A stretch of 64,000 nt of DNA from Aphrophora alni (lineage: Eukaryota > Arthropoda > Insecta > Hemiptera > Aphrophoridae). Shown here in pieces: positions 1 to 12,794 of the stretch. Location of the stretch: the NCBI GenBank assembly GCA_963513935.1, contig OY740777.1, positions 13,441,092 through 13,505,091 of the forward strand, given 5' to 3'. Below the pieces are notes generated by a model. The model did no database searches, was not told the DNA's origin, and saw only the letters and a list, made by a program, of their open reading frames with translations. A program made the position numbers and the translations under genes. How positions within the stretch are numbered: position 1 is the first letter of the stretch; every line of letters begins with the position of its first letter.

Positions 1-590
1 GAGTAGTTTTGTCATACAAAGGGAGTAGTTTTATCATACAAAGTGAGTAGTTTTATCATTCAAAGTGAGTAGTTTTATCATTCAAAGGTGAGTAGTTTTA
101 TCATTCAAAGGTGAGTAGTTTTGTCATACAAAGGTGAGTAGTTTTATCATTCAAAGGTGAGTAGTTTTGTCATACAAAGGGAGTAGTTTTATCATACAAA
201 GTGAGTAGTTTTATCATTCAAAGGTGAGTAGTTTTATCACACAAAGTGAGAAGTTTTATCATACAAAGTGAGAACTTTTGTCATTCAAAGTGAGAAGTAT
301 TATCATTCAAAGGTGAGTAGTTTTATCATACAAAGTGAGTAGTATTATCATACAATGTGAGTAGTTTTATCATTCAAAGGTGAGTAGTTATATCATACAA
401 AGTGAGTAGTATTATCATACAATGTGAGTAGTTTTATCATTCAAAGGTGAGTAGTTATATCATACAAAGTGAGTAGTATTATGATACAAAGTGAGTAGTT
501 TTATCATTCAAAGGTGAGTAGTTTTATCATTCAATGTGAGAAGTTTTATCATTCAAAGGTGAGTAGTTTTATCATACAAGTGAATAGTAC
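1..590. repeat. 22-23-bp tandem minisatellite
   Basis: About 26 direct copies of a 22-23-bp unit reading GTGAGTAGTTTTATCATTCAAA(G), with variants at the trinucleotide after CAT and in the G count between units. The array is already running at base 1, so it extends beyond the window. Where units join as AAAG|GTGAGT they happen to match the consensus 5' splice site. It ends around 575-590 in unique AT-rich sequence. No coding potential is visible. Confidence 0.95.
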
Positions 591-1715
591 GTAGGCTATA
601 CATATAAAATGTATACGTACATAATTTATGTACGTTAACACAAATAGGCTACTTAATTAATTTAAGCAGATTTTATTCTTTGAATTTTAATAAAAAGTCA
701 GTTTTGGATCTGAGTGAAAATTAAAAATATTACAATTTATTTTAAAACTGTTTTATTCCAGATATTTTCGGAATATATCTAACCTAAAATTTCATAGTAT
801 ATCAACATAAGTAAATAAAATAGAAATATGTAATATGAAGGATAAAATTTGGAAATACTTCAGCTTTTAGAATTTTAATAAATAAAAAAACTCTTTTGAA
901 CCGAAATTAAAAACATTATAAGCTATACTGATGTTTATTTTCAATTACATACTTTTGAATTCAAAATTATACAGAGTGAACCAGAAACCATATAACTTAC
1001 AGCAAATCAGCAGATCAAAGTGTATGTAAACGAAAAAGGAATATGTCATGTTGAACAACAGTGTCATTACATCTAAACATTATCCGTACAACCTGTGAAC
1101 ACATTTCACTTCTGCAGCTGGATGATTACGTAACTTGTTACTGCGTTTCTTTTGCAATTTTACTCCATTCCTTTGTGAGTCTTTATTTGTGACGGTGTAT
1201 TATAGCAGAGGAAATAAAAGTTGCAAAAACATTGCACAAACTTTCTCACACACACGCACAATTAAAATACCGATCAGGTTTATAAAATAAAAATTAACAT
1301 TTTCTCAAATTGGTTCTAACGATTTTAATGAAATTGTTTAAAATATACATCTAGAGGAAACAAACACGCCAATACCAGATTCCATTTCACCAAGTGGTAA
1401 TAGGAAAAATTATCTCTGTCGTACAAGTTTTGAAAATTTGACAAAAAAAAACTGATAAAATTTAAACTACGTTTGATTGAAATCCAATCGAATGTTACAA
1501 ACCGTATTAAATTTAAATTATTGTAAATTTTTAAAACAAAACCATGGTGGTTAGTTTCCTTTTCGGTATTTTTCACGATTTCTGGTTCACGCTCAGTATT
1601 TAGTGATTGTTACTTATTTTAAATAAATTTATATTTAGACAGTAACATTCCATGTTAGTGATTGATGGTGTATAAATTTATTAACACTTTCTAAACTAAA
1701 AACAATTAATTCCAC

Positions 1716-1777
<62 letters not shown>

Positions 1778-2279
1778 AATCGTAGAACTAAGTAGTCTAT
1801 ATTAATTACTTTAATTGTTTAGAAATTTTGAAAGTGTTTACTTTTGTTTATTCTCTTTAAAACTTTAAATAAAAATATCTCCCACAAATATATCCGCGAA
1901 TTGTCCAGATATTCATACAAGTATTAAATAATAAGGTTACAAAATCCTATACAAAGTTATCCTAATACTTAAAAGTTTCAATTTCTAGTAACAGAATAAA
2001 AATTCGTTAACGATTTTTTCAAACTGTACATTTTGGAATACCTTACCAATTCGATATTTTCAAAAGCGGATGTAAATATTATGATCAAGTTTTACTCAAG
2101 TGTAACCCTTAAATACTTAAATTAAACGTGTTACTTGTCATCTCCCCTGAAATACCAGTTCTGCAGCGTTATCGGTAAAAAAGAAACCTTTGATGCTGTC
2201 ATAGAATTTGTAATGTAAAAAGGAAAATTACAGTTTAAAATAATGCTGTTTAAAATATAGGATATGTTGAAGGAATATA
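591..2279. other. AT-rich non-coding DNA
   Basis: No supported gene. The 83-codon minus-strand ORF at 1325-1576 has low-complexity, AT-driven composition and no recognisable domain. The phrase GCACAAACTTTCTCACACAC near 1235 recurs near 21785, and its reverse complement recurs near 12615, 16470 and 27675, so this stretch contains at least one fragment of a dispersed repeat. Confidence 0.6.
1721..1778. repeat. (TA)n microsatellite followed by a T-run
   Basis: About 21 uninterrupted TA dinucleotides followed by about 16 T residues. This is a simple repeat expected to vary in length between individuals. Confidence 0.95.
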
Positions 2280-2686
2280 CAGTGTGTCACAAAAGTCACG
2301 GACGAATTCAATAACTTGAAACCCAAAAGAGATATTTTATGTGTGCTTTCTGGTGATAAAAACTAATGTTTGGCAAATGAGACATTCTTACCTATCTCCC
2401 GAGAAATGGGGGGGGGGGTTGAGGGGCAACTCATTAATCTTAAATGGAAATTGAATTATCTCTCATGTTAAACAGTTTATTTAGTAAAATACAACTGCGC
2501 AAACTAGAGGTCGATATCTAGTTCGTATCTAAAATGACGGCAGTTCAAAAACTACATTTTTGGGGGACAGCTAAAAATGTCTCATTTGCTAAAAGGTAGT
2601 TTTTTATCACCGTAAGGGACATATAAAATATCTTTTTTTTCGGTTTTCAAGTTATTGAACCGGTTCGGGACTTATTGGACACTTTG
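2280..2686. mobile_element. foldback MITE with TA flanks
   Basis: Inverted arms of about 120 bp (2280-2400 and 2563-2686) share blocks such as the run around CAATAACTTGAAACC on the left and its complement GGTTTTCAAGTTATTG on the right. The tips read CAGTGTGTCAC and TTGGACACTTTG, and both sides are flanked by TA, the target duplication of Tc1/mariner-type insertions. The centre contains a G9 run. There is no transposase ORF, so it is non-autonomous. Confidence 0.75.
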
Positions 2687-2789
2687 TATAATTGTATTAA
2701 GATACTTAATAATATAGGCCTCTAATAAATTATAAAACCGAACAATAATTTTGATTTGTATTCACAAAAAGAAAGCAATATGCAGCCTT

Positions 2790-3333
2790 TTCTGTAAAAC
2801 GTGGACTGGCTATTAATTTTCGGATTTAATAAATAAAAACATGTCAAATATCATATAGTTTAATTCCGCTTCATTATCGGTCGACAATTTTATTCTTTAA
2901 AAAAAGCAGTAGGCCTAACTCCAGAAATAGATAAGATATTGAGTTCAGTGGTATAAGGATAAGCGTTTTGTATGTTACGTTTTACAAGTGTACCAAACAC
3001 AAAGACTTGATTTTTTATAATTTTCAAAATGGCAGCCGTTTAAAGATTTTAATGTTTAGTCTTATATCCAAAACCGTTAATTAAAAAAAAAAAATGTTAA
3101 TGCAAGATTTTTTGAAAATGTAAAAACAAACAAAGTTTTTAATTTTGGTACGCCTGTAAAACGTAACACAAAATATTTTATCTATTTCTAGAGTTAAAAT
3201 GTATTTTTTTTAAATAAAACAATGGCGGATAGACGGAAAATAAACTGGCAAATTTGACCATATGTTATTTTACTTTTTGTTCGTTATCTTTTATAGAATC
3301 CAAAAATGAATAGCCACTTTTTTCGGGACACTG
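2790..3333. mobile_element. foldback element, family A copy 1
   Basis: A long imperfect inverted repeat. The left arm carries GTGGACTGGCTATT, CAGAAATAGATAAGATATT and TGTATGTTACGTTTTACAAG, and the right arm carries their complements, ending GAATAGCCACTTTTTTCGGG then ACACTG. The centre holds CAAAATGGCAGCCGTTT. The left tip is decayed. It is related to the copies at 10928-11515 and 14121-14630 and to the half copy at 12225-12460. No coding capacity is seen. Confidence 0.75.
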
Positions 3334-6184
3334 TTTACTCAATTTTGTTCAGCACAAAGTCCCGTCCATTGAAAATACTTTAATTGCTTTAAATAGTATA
3401 TAACAAGATTGTCAAAACCTTAAAATGTTTACAAATGAATACAATTATGTATTTAAAATCTGAAATGTCTAAAATTTGATTATGTGCATGCGTACTTTTA
3501 TATTTTATTTTTAACATAACGTCCAAAATTTTTACAGAAACAAAATATTAGAAAACATGTATAAAAACGTTTGTTACAAATATTTAAATTAGAAACAGGT
3601 TTAGTAACTATTAAACAAAATGTGTCTTGTATAAACTTTAAACACAATTTTGTCTGTTTCATCATTCAGCCTTATTTGAAAACAAAACATTATTCAGATG
3701 TAGGACTATTATTTTTTTTAATGTTGATAATTTTTATAGTTTAAAATTATTTGCAAAATTAATTTCCCCTGGTATAAGTTAGTAGTAGTCTATTAACTGT
3801 AATACTATTTTTGTATAAATATTTTATATAATTGATTTACATTTACTTGACTTTATTAATTTCATACAGTTAAAGTTATGTACATTTTAGCTATATTGTG
3901 AACGAGATAGAACATATTACTAAAGTATAGAATGATACATATTATCTTTTCTTAGATGTAAAATAAACGATGTATTACATTCCCACTTTAAAAACATTTT
4001 TGAAACAAACTATTATGTGTTCTCCATCATAAAGTTAACAACACATAAAAATATGTCATTAAATTTATGATTTCGAAAAAAGTGATTTTAAAAATCTTAC
4101 AATGTTTTGAAACCCAATCTTTTCGGTTCTTTGTATAACTCCTAAATAAATATCCTTAGGTACAAATACTAATAAATAACCAGAAAAATGTTGAAACGTC
4201 AAATAAAACATAACGGAAAGAATTTTTTGTTTAAACTAACCAAAGTCAGTATACAAAATAAACAAAATATCTTTTCAAACACAATAGAAGCCTATACAAA
4301 ATCAGTCAAACAATATCTCTCATAAATGTATCTACAGTAATCGTTAAATATAATGTATAATATATAAAAATCAGCAATATAGAGTGAATTTTTAACTTAT
4401 CATTAAATATTTTCCTTCCAAAGATTTTATTTACTAATTTATGTTTTAATATTTTTGTATCACAAATATGATTAGTACTTGAAATTGACACTCAGTAAAA
4501 CATTTAGGTATATAAACATAATTAGAATTAGGATTTAACAGGACCTAAACCTTAATAAAAAACTAATGAATCGTTAAAAGGATTTAAAAATCTATTAAAA
4601 TGATCTAATGTGTCTAACAATTTAAATTAAAATAACAACTTTTAAATAAATGGGAAACAAATGTACCTATAAAGTTTCTAGAATACTAGACCTTTTCACA
4701 TAAAAGTTTCTATGTAATGATAAATATTTATCAATAAATGATTATAGAAATAAAAACATAAATAAAAGAAGAACATAATTTACTATGATATTAATAATTA
4801 ATTTTCATTTTTCTTGTAGTTATTTTTTTGTTTATTTGCAATATATTTTTCATTTAAGTTTTTGCATTATTTTATTTAATCAGTTTAAATATTTGAGTAA
4901 CAATTGATTCTAGACCATGCAGTTAAAATAGTAGATTCAAACTATTGACACCACAAAGTGTAGTTTTTGGAAAGTAAGTTTTGTTTGGTTCTACATTTTT
5001 CAACACTCTTCCAACTTAAGTAAAATAAGAATGACCTTTAAGAAATTTAAAATTAAAATATAGTTTTTTAGTTTCATCAGAAGTGTTAGACGAAATTTCG
5101 TTGGTAATTTTTTGGGTTTTTGTTTTGATTTACTTTTTTCACTTATTTTTACCTCGAGTTAATGCACATCTGTGCTCTATATTATATATTAAGTTATATA
5201 TAAATATATTGTTTCCCATAGACAGGTCCTCCCACCTTTCTCTAAAGATTTTAGTCCTTTCCCAAGTATGTTTAGTGTCTTGATAGAAGTGGTACATTAA
5301 TTTATGTTATTACATAGAATATACATTTATATAAAAATTTAATATGTTATATAACGTCTGATAAATAAATTCACTATAAAAAAATGTATTAGAAACAGTT
5401 ATAAATATTAATACCTTTTTAATAAACTACACCCTATAGGGTAACTTCCACATTGCAAAAGCAAGTGCTTTTCACAAAAGACATTTCTTTAATATGATTT
5501 TCAAGTTATAATTAGGGGGGCCTATGTATAGAAATTTATCTAATGTCCGGAAATTGTCTACTGGGAAAAATAAATAACAAATACAAGCTCTTTAAAGCCT
5601 AGTATTAGTTTTAAATTGATTAAAGTCAACATTTCAAAATTCAACTACATGGAATATAAATTTGTATCGTAAAAAAGTTGCCTAATTTAAAACCAAATAA
5701 AAATATAAAAACTTCATAGAAATTGTTTCCAAAATTGTAACTTTGTGATTAATTTCAAAAAAATTATTGACTAAACAAAAGTAACACGTATTTAAAGGAA
5801 ATCGTGTAAGCCGTTCGATTTTATGAGCCATAAATGTTTATAGGTTCTATGCCTAACTTTCTGATAGCTCTAAAGTAAAACGATAATAAATCAATATATT
5901 ATCTGTTACATATATATTTATTAATAACAATAAATTTTATTCACTTACCTGACTAGATTTAATTGCTTTTTACTTTACATAAACAACACACAGTGGAAAC
6001 CGTTCTAAGTGAAATTTTAATAGAAGAAGAAAAAGAAAAACCAACACAGAATCGTATAATAAAAAATAAAAAAAACACTAAACCAAACACAGATATAATA
6101 TAATATCACAAGACGATTATAAATATAATAATACGCTTAGAATCTAGTTTGTGTGTTTGGTTTGATAAAAGTTTAGGATAATGA
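3334..6184. other. AT-rich non-coding DNA
   Basis: Nearly 3 kb of AT-rich sequence with no supportable gene, tandem array or long inverted repeat. ORFs at 4306-4491 (minus) and 5083-5283 (plus) are short, hydrophobic by composition and without recognisable domains. Confidence 0.55.
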
Positions 6185-6189
6185 AGAGA

Positions 6190-6290
6190 TTTTGCCGCTA
6201 TGCCCCATGTTGCCTACGTCATGAGGTGTGGGGTGGGGGGCCCCGTTGCCATGGCGATGGATGGACCAATCCCTAGTCATCGTCGACACA
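6190..6290. promoter_or_regulatory. GC-rich island with CRE-, X-box- and CCAAT-like motifs
   Basis: A short GC-rich block in strongly AT-rich DNA. In order it holds a half-CRE (TACGTCA, near 6215), a G-run, GTTGCCATGGCGAT at 6245-6258 (close to the RFX X-box consensus GTTGCCATGGCAAC), and a CCAAT box (GGACCAATCC, about 6274). Such clustering is typical of TATA-less promoters. No adjacent exon can be identified on either strand, so a promoter role is inference. Confidence 0.35.
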
Positions 6291-8055
6291 GTAAAAAGAA
6301 AGAAAAAAACTGGTACAATACAAAAACAAATGAATTACAAGCAAACCTTGCTTGGCATTATTAGCTTTTTTAGTTTGTGTATTATATAAGTAAGCAAATA
6401 TATTAACTTTGTATTAAAATGTATTTGTTTTGGATATCGATACTTAATGAATTCTTCTGTTGATTTCAATGAATGACCTGATTCTTTATGAACATTTTGT
6501 AGTACTTTAGTAGCTATAACTGAGTAGGATATTAATGGTTTAAATAATGTTTGTTATAGTGATATTAATGATTTATCACTCTTAAAATAAATAGCTATTT
6601 TAAAGGTAATAATTTTTTGTAACATAAAACCTACTTTACAAGCATGTAAACTGTGGGAATTAAAATATTGTTGCGTAAATTTATGCATAAACATATTCAC
6701 ACGTAATTTATTTTATCTGAATCAAAATTAAATACATATATAGGTCTATAAAATTTAATATAGGTCTACAATCGCTATCATTAATGACGAATATAGATTT
6801 AGTTATATTTTTAAATAAAATGAGCAACGAAAAATTAAATTAAAATAAACATTTAAATAAAAATATACTTGTCTTAATAATAGATTATAAATTTAATTAT
6901 ATTTCTTAATTGAAACAAACTTTGCATAAGAAGTTTCATATGATATTTTGTAATGTCAACTTAAATCTATTAAAAAAAATTGTGTAAATCGTTACATACG
7001 ATTTAGAGAAACGTGTTTCATTTACAGAAATTTTATTTTCTACTTTTTGATCATTATTTTCTGGCGTAATTGAATTAAACAATGGCTTTGGAATTGTAGG
7101 TTTTCAATTGTTGAATAAAATTTTATAAAATCGTAAGAAATGTTTAAAAAAATGTTTTTGTTTCGACGTTAAACAAATTGCCTGGCCTATAACCAAATTT
7201 GAAATTCGTAGTTTGACTACACTGATCTATATTTCAAAATAAATGTTTCAATTATTTCTGGAAGGTCGAAACCTGTAGCCTATATATTGAATTATACCCT
7301 AGAGAAGACAATTTTAATATTAGAAAACTTTTGTCTGGATTATAGTATAAACATAGTAAAACTATTTTTTTATTTATAAAAAATATTTTCTACTCTAGCT
7401 GTCGTAAGTTTAGTTCGATAGTATAAATTTAGATTACTTACTTGATTGTACAAGTTTGTTAACCAAAAATAATAAACAAATCTGGAGGATGTATTTATGT
7501 GAGATTTCAATTTAAGGCTCAAAATGTAGGCTGTTTGATTTCTGATAATGACAGAATAAAATACTGTTATACAAAAGATCAAACAAATCGCTATAGTAGA
7601 AAAAAATTTAAATTATTGTAACATTGCACTAATGTTCTGACACACTAATCTACAAAACCAAGTACTAAAAAAACTACAGTATTGTCACACAAAACATCAG
7701 TTCAATAGTTGTTAATCAAAAAATGAAAATTAACGATGCATGACGAATTAAATTTAGGCTATATAATTTTTTCCGTCATACTGCTTCAAAAACAGCTGTT
7801 TTCAATACATGTATTGAGATGCTAAAGTTGTTCTTTTTAGTCCTAGTTTCTAAAAACATCAACTGACATCGAGGTCATCAGCTGTTACTTTGTTTATACG
7901 AATTAATTAACGATTGTAAAGCATCTATAAAAACAACTGATACTCTCGATTTTAAATAACCGTTAAAACAGCTGTTAACATCGTTTTAAAGGTAAATAGG
8001 TTATAACAATTTGGTTTTTTTGAAATTGTTTTTATTATGTTTGCAGTATAACGAA
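6291..8055. other. AT-rich non-coding DNA
   Basis: AT-rich sequence with no recognised gene or tandem repeat. The 70-codon minus-strand ORF at 7370-7582 shows no domain and is not called. Confidence 0.55.
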
Positions 8056-8165
8056 AAAATATAGTTCATCACTTGGACCAAAAGAAGCTTTTCGATCCTC
8101 ACTCATTTAAAGTTGAGCTTCTATTGAAAAGCTTCACTTTTGGTCCTAGTGATGAAATATACTAT
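8056..8165. repeat. 110-bp imperfect hairpin
   Basis: Inverted repeat with arms of about 45 bp. The left arm contains TTCATCACTTGGACCAAAAG and the right arm CTTTTGGTCCTAGTGATGAA. Both carry an AAGCTTTTC/GAAAAGCTT core, and the loop is about 15 bp. It could be a very small MITE, but no target duplication is evident. Confidence 0.75.
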
Positions 8166-8263
8166 TAATTGTGTATATTTAAAGAAAAACTAAGTATACT
8201 TCGTTTGTGCGATAAACTCTAACTATTCACAAATCGCAAGGTAGGCCTATTTGATGAAATATA

Positions 8264-9064
8264 CAGGGTGTTCAAAAATGTGGGGGAAAATGTTCGTATT
8301 GATTCCTTGGGTCAAAATAAGCAAAAAGGTTTATATAGACATAGCCTATGCCCTATCTCGTGTAAGCGTCTGTCCGTCTATAGCCTATGTGTTTTTTACA
8401 AAATAATTTATAACTCCTTAACTGTTTGAGTTACAGTGTTGAGATTGTGCACAAATGTTCATCTTATTTGCCACTATCTTTGTGAAAAATATGAATAAAA
8501 AAATCTTTAAGCGTTTCAAAATGGCGGCTATTTAAAAATTTATGATTTTGTGATTTTATGATATTTCTTAGAAAAATTATGATTTTGTGATTTTTTGATA
8601 TTTGATACAGTTTTAACATTGCTTAAATGGAGAAAACTGTAGGTATAGAAAGGAAGAAATTAATTTCTCTGTTATTCTTCGTCCAAAATAATCTTAATAA
8701 GATATCGTTGGAATCTCCATAAAACTTACTACATTTTATGTACCTTGCATTTTTTTGTAAAATAAAAGGTTTTCGTGAAATTTGCCGTCAAATATTTAAA
8801 ATAGCCGCCATTTTGAAACGGTTAAAGATTTTTTAAATTCATATGTTGCACAAAGATAGCGGCCAATAAGATGAACAATTGTGTAAAATCTCAACACTGT
8901 AACTCAAACCGCTAAGGAGTTATGAATTATTTTGTAAAAAACATATACAGACAAACAGACGTTAAACGAAACGAGATAGGACATATGTCTATATAAACTT
9001 TGTTGCTTATTTTGACCCAAGGAATCACTACGTAAATTATTGCCTCACATTTTCGAACACCCTG
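8264..9064. mobile_element. 801-bp foldback MITE with TA duplication
   Basis: Nearly the whole element is two inverted arms. The tips are CAGGGTGTTC and GAACACCCTG, each flanked by TA. Arms share TTGGGTCAAAATAAGC, TCTCAACACTGTAACTCAAA and the central CAAAATGGCGGCTATTT or its complement. There is no ORF of note. The structure is typical of a non-autonomous Tc1/mariner-like foldback. Confidence 0.85.
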
Positions 9065-9589
9065 TAGATTAGTCTAAATGACGGCAGTCGAGTTTGATTT
9101 TCGAATTTTGAAAATGTTTCGTGAAAAGTACATTTCGTTCATGGTTTCGGCTCATTATATCTTCATATTTAGACAAAAATTAGCAAGGCATATCCTATAG
9201 TAGGTTCATTAGGCCAACATATTTTGAATTTTTTACAGATAACTCTTGAATCGGCATTTTTGGAGAGATGGTGAACAATTTGTAGTCTATTGTTTGGGCT
9301 CCTAAGACGTTATATTTCAACAAAAAATAATCATATTCACAGATTTTGAGAAAATAATAAATATGGGTTGTGTTCTTTTGTCAGATAAAGCTAAAGTACT
9401 GGAAGAATGTTCATCAAATTAACAGTAAATTCGATTTTTTTTCTTAATGATATGGACTACGCACGTGTATTTAGCACAAAGTAAAAATTTCTTTTCTTTC
9501 AAAGCTACACTTTGAATTTCATAATTCTAGGTCCAAAGGCTAGACATTGATGAGCCATCAGGACATGCTTTTCTATATAACAATGTACT
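9065..9589. other. AT-rich DNA with dispersed-repeat fragment
   Basis: Contains a fragment related to repeat family D (see 13270-13800): the phrase GGCATTTTTGGAGAGATGG near 9252 resembles pieces near 19665 and 62105. Nothing coding is recognised. Confidence 0.45.
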
Positions 9590-9687
9590 TGGTTATGTTA
9601 GGATTGGTTCGGTTAGGTTAGGTTAGATTCGGTTCGGTTAGGTTTGGTTCGGTTCGGTTAGGTTAGGTTAGGTTAGGTTAGGTTAGA
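9590..9687. repeat. interstitial telomere-like (TTAGG)n patch
   Basis: About 100 bp of GGTTA units with interspersed GGTTC variants, ending in a clean run of about six TTAGG. TTAGG is the canonical insect telomere repeat. The patch is flanked on both sides by ordinary AT-rich DNA. Confidence 0.85.
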
Positions 9688-10927
9688 TAAACAAACACAT
9701 AAGTTCTGTATAACTTCTTCAGACAATTTTTTAATGATTTACTTCTTAAACTCATTTTTTTTTTATAGAAATAATTATGTGAGGTGTCGAAGTGATGTCG
9801 ACATATCCGCTTTAAAGTTACCTGAATGAAAAATGGAATGATGTCTGTCGTCTGTCAACTATATAGTACTCTACAGACTACACTTATGGACGAATTTTAA
9901 TCAAACATGTATGTGGGTGTATTTTGGGAAAATCTTGATATATTTTTTTTTTAAATCTACTATGGAGCTGTTTTAAAAAAAAGTTATTTTTCAAAATCGA
10001 CGCTACGATTTTGTTAAAATTTTAGTAACGTGATGATTAATTTTAAACCTGTGTAAAATTACAAGTAAACAAATATTACGGTTCTTGTTCAAAATCAATA
10101 AATGTTCGATATTGATATTACGCGTTTAGGCTACGACACGTTTAGCCCAATTTAAAAAAATATATATTTTTTTTTTTTTAAGGTTATGTCCACGGTCAAT
10201 TTTTATTTTTTAACTTTCCAAACAACATTTTGTATTACTTTTATATAATTTTCGGGATGAAGCGATAATTCGCCCGATGTTTATACGCTGCTTATTTTTA
10301 TAATTACATCCTATTTGGTTCCCTGATCCTCCAATTCAAGATTGCTGTTCTACCAACAGGTTGTAACTGAACCAAGTTAGTACTGTACTTCTGTTTACGG
10401 CTGGTGTAAACATATTTGGACGAGAGAAGCAGGGCCGTAGAGCAGTTTAATTGTATAGTTATAGCTTCTATTACAATAGCATTAATACGGCTATTCTATT
10501 TTTAAAACCGTGTGGATGGGATCCAATTAGAACTACATTAAGTGTATATAACTCACTCGTTAGATTATTTATCGTTTTCTAACTATCGATAGGCTACAGT
10601 TTTCGATATATCGAAAAATTAACATTCAGGTGCAGCTTGTAGTGACAGTTTGTAGGTTTTTTGGTAAATATTGAAAAATAAATATTAATTGCCCTCAATA
10701 AAAACTCGATTTTATGTAGCACAGTTTGAAGAATAGAGTGTTGTAGTTTGTGTACGTCAAACAACTGAAGATGACCAGTTAGTCGTAGAAACGTCGTCGT
10801 GACAAATTAGTATTAATTTTTAAAAATGTACAATAAATTGACTGGTCGTCAATATATTGTACAGTGTACCAACTGTTTACCCTTTCAAGCTTTCAAATTT
10901 TGAATAGGCCTACTTGTTAGTGATATA
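9688..10927. other. AT-rich non-coding DNA
   Basis: No supportable gene or long repeat. A modestly GC-richer segment around 10310-10450 has no ORF or recognisable motif. Confidence 0.5.
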
Positions 10928-11515
10928 CAGGGTGTACCGAAAAGGTGGACTGGCTGTTCCTTTTCGGATTACATACATCAAAACAAAACAAAAATGTTAA
11001 AATTACATATAATTGAACTCAGCTTTGTTATTCGTTTTCCCGTCGTTTTGTTCTTTAACATAAAGCAGTATAACTCGAGAAATAGATAAGATATTGAGTT
11101 CAGATTTGCTATAAGTATTTTGTATGTTACGTTTTACAAGTGTACAATACACAAAGACTGTATTTTTATAATTTTCAAAATGGCGGACGTTTAAAATTTT
11201 TAACGTTGAATATCTACAAAACCGGTAAATTAAAAAAGTTATAAAGTTAAATTCATATTTAAATGGAATATAAATTTCAAAAGCCGTCATTTTGGTTATT
11301 AAAATCATTTTGATTGGTACACTTGTAAAACGTAACATACAAATCGCTTATACCGAAACTGAACTGAATATATGTTATTATCTATTTTTGGAGTTATAAG
11401 CCTAATAACTTTTTTGTAAAAAAAATAATAAAGGATAGTCGGATAATGGAACGGAATTCCACTATATGTTTTGTGTTCGTTTTGATGTGCATAATCAAGA
11501 AACGAATAGCCTGTC
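10928..11515. mobile_element. foldback element, family A copy 2
   Basis: The left tip CAGGGTGTACCGAAAAGGTG follows TA. Inverted arms carry AGAAATAGATAAGATATTGA, TATGTTACGTTTTACAAGTG and complements, and the centre has CAAAATGGCGGACGTTT. The right tip (GAATAGCCTGTCAATAG) has lost the canonical CACCCTG end. The ORFs at 11003-11338 and 11305-11517 (minus) are shadows of the repeat and are not called. Confidence 0.75.
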
Positions 11516-11521
11516 AATAGA

Positions 11522-12000
11522 GAGAGTGTTTAAAAAATAGATGTCCTAACTTTGGGAAATGATTCATGTCCGACTTTGAGAATTAAAGAAAAAAGTCCGA
11601 AAACTCTTCTTTATCCGTCTGTCGACCATTTTGTGTTTTTTCGAAAAATAATGATTACTTTAAAGATTATTAAAATTTTAAGTCAAAATTTGGTATACAC
11701 TTTTTTTTTTTATATTAGACTACATTTTACCAGTAAACGAAGAATCAAAATTGTATTTCTTGTATTTTCAACATGACAGCGGTTTCTAATATTTTGTAAC
11801 ATTAGGTTAAGCAATATTGAATATTAAAAATTTCTAACGGATGCCATTTCAAAAATATATATAATATAGTTTTAATTATTGGTATAACGGTAAAACATAG
11901 CATAAGAAATGTGCACACTAAATTCCGACTTGAAATCTTAATAATTTTTAAAGTTATAATTTTTTCGATTAAACATAAAATGGCTGACAACGTTTTAAAC
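11522..12000. mobile_element. degenerate foldback element, family B
   Basis: Inverted repeat around TTAAAATTTTAAGTCAAAAT on the left (about 11670) and GACTTGAAATCTTAATAATT on the right (about 11930). Weakly similar peptides appear on opposite strands for this reason. It starts with AGTGTTTAAAA-like sequence and a CGTCTGTCGACCATTTTGTG phrase shared in form with 29395-29830 and 26952-27420. Ends are not resolvable. Confidence 0.5.
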
Positions 12001-12224
12001 TATTAAGGAGATTATTAAAATTAGAAATATATGCGTAGATATTATTTTATTAGCTAAAAATTGTTAGAAAACAAAAATTTTGTTTGTTTACGTTTAATCT
12101 TGAGTGTTTTAGAGAATTACAATTTTCGAATTTGTGTCGATAACTCAAAATCCTTCATGATACTGTATTAATACGAAAACCGTGTAGTTTGTCATTAAAA
12201 AGGAAAACTTTTCTGTCTCTTATA

Positions 12225-12460
12225 GTTTTTATAAAGTTAACGGTTTTCAGGATACACGAAGTTTAAATAATAAACGGCAGCAATTTTGAAAATATACGAA
12301 ATAAATTCATTGTTTTTGTTACACATGTAAAACGTTACTTAAAAAAATGCTTCCACCAAATCTGAATTCAATATCCTGTCTATTCACAAAGTTATAGGAT
12401 AACTTTTCTTGTAAAAAACTAAATGGCGGATACACGGAAAACTACGTTTTGTGGAAATCA
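12225..12460. mobile_element. right half of a family A foldback
   Basis: Contains the family A right-arm series in the same order: an ATTTTGAAAAT core, ACATGTAAAACGTTAC, TGAATTCAATATCCTGTCTA, an AAGTTATAG segment and AATGGCGGATACACGGAAAA. The left arm is missing, so this is a truncated copy. Confidence 0.6.
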
Positions 12461-12794
12461 ATCAGTTTGAAGTTTATTCGAATAATTTCATCCTGTGTAA
12501 ATTCTTTTTCTCGAACGGTGTTTATGGTTAAAAAACAATACAGACAACTAACATATATAATGGGCAATATTTTTGGTTGTTTTTTTTATTTGGTTTTAAG
12601 GGTGGGTGAGTAAGAAAGTTTGTGCATTTTTAGCACTATTTATTTCTACAGAGATTAATTTAATATTTGAACCATTTCGTGATAACATTTCTCACATTGA
12701 TTATTTTTATTACTTCCCTAAGATTTAAAACAAAATTCATATTCAGATTTTATATTCAGTAGAACTACAAAACTAAATAAAAACCTGATGAATT
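12461..12794. other. AT-rich non-coding DNA
   Basis: Contains AAGAAAGTTTGTGCATTTTT near 12613, another instance of the dispersed AAAGTTTGTGCA repeat. No gene is seen. Confidence 0.5.

Noticed and set aside
1325..1576. 83-codon minus ORF
   Set aside because: AT-driven composition, no domain, no start context and no neighbouring exon signals.
2400..2440. G9 run as a quadruplex switch in the small foldback
   Set aside because: A single G-run without further G3 tracts nearby is not enough to support a quadruplex.
11003..11517. Overlapping minus ORFs of 111 and 70 codons
   Set aside because: They lie entirely within a family A foldback and are translations of its arms. There is no domain, and other copies do not keep the frames.
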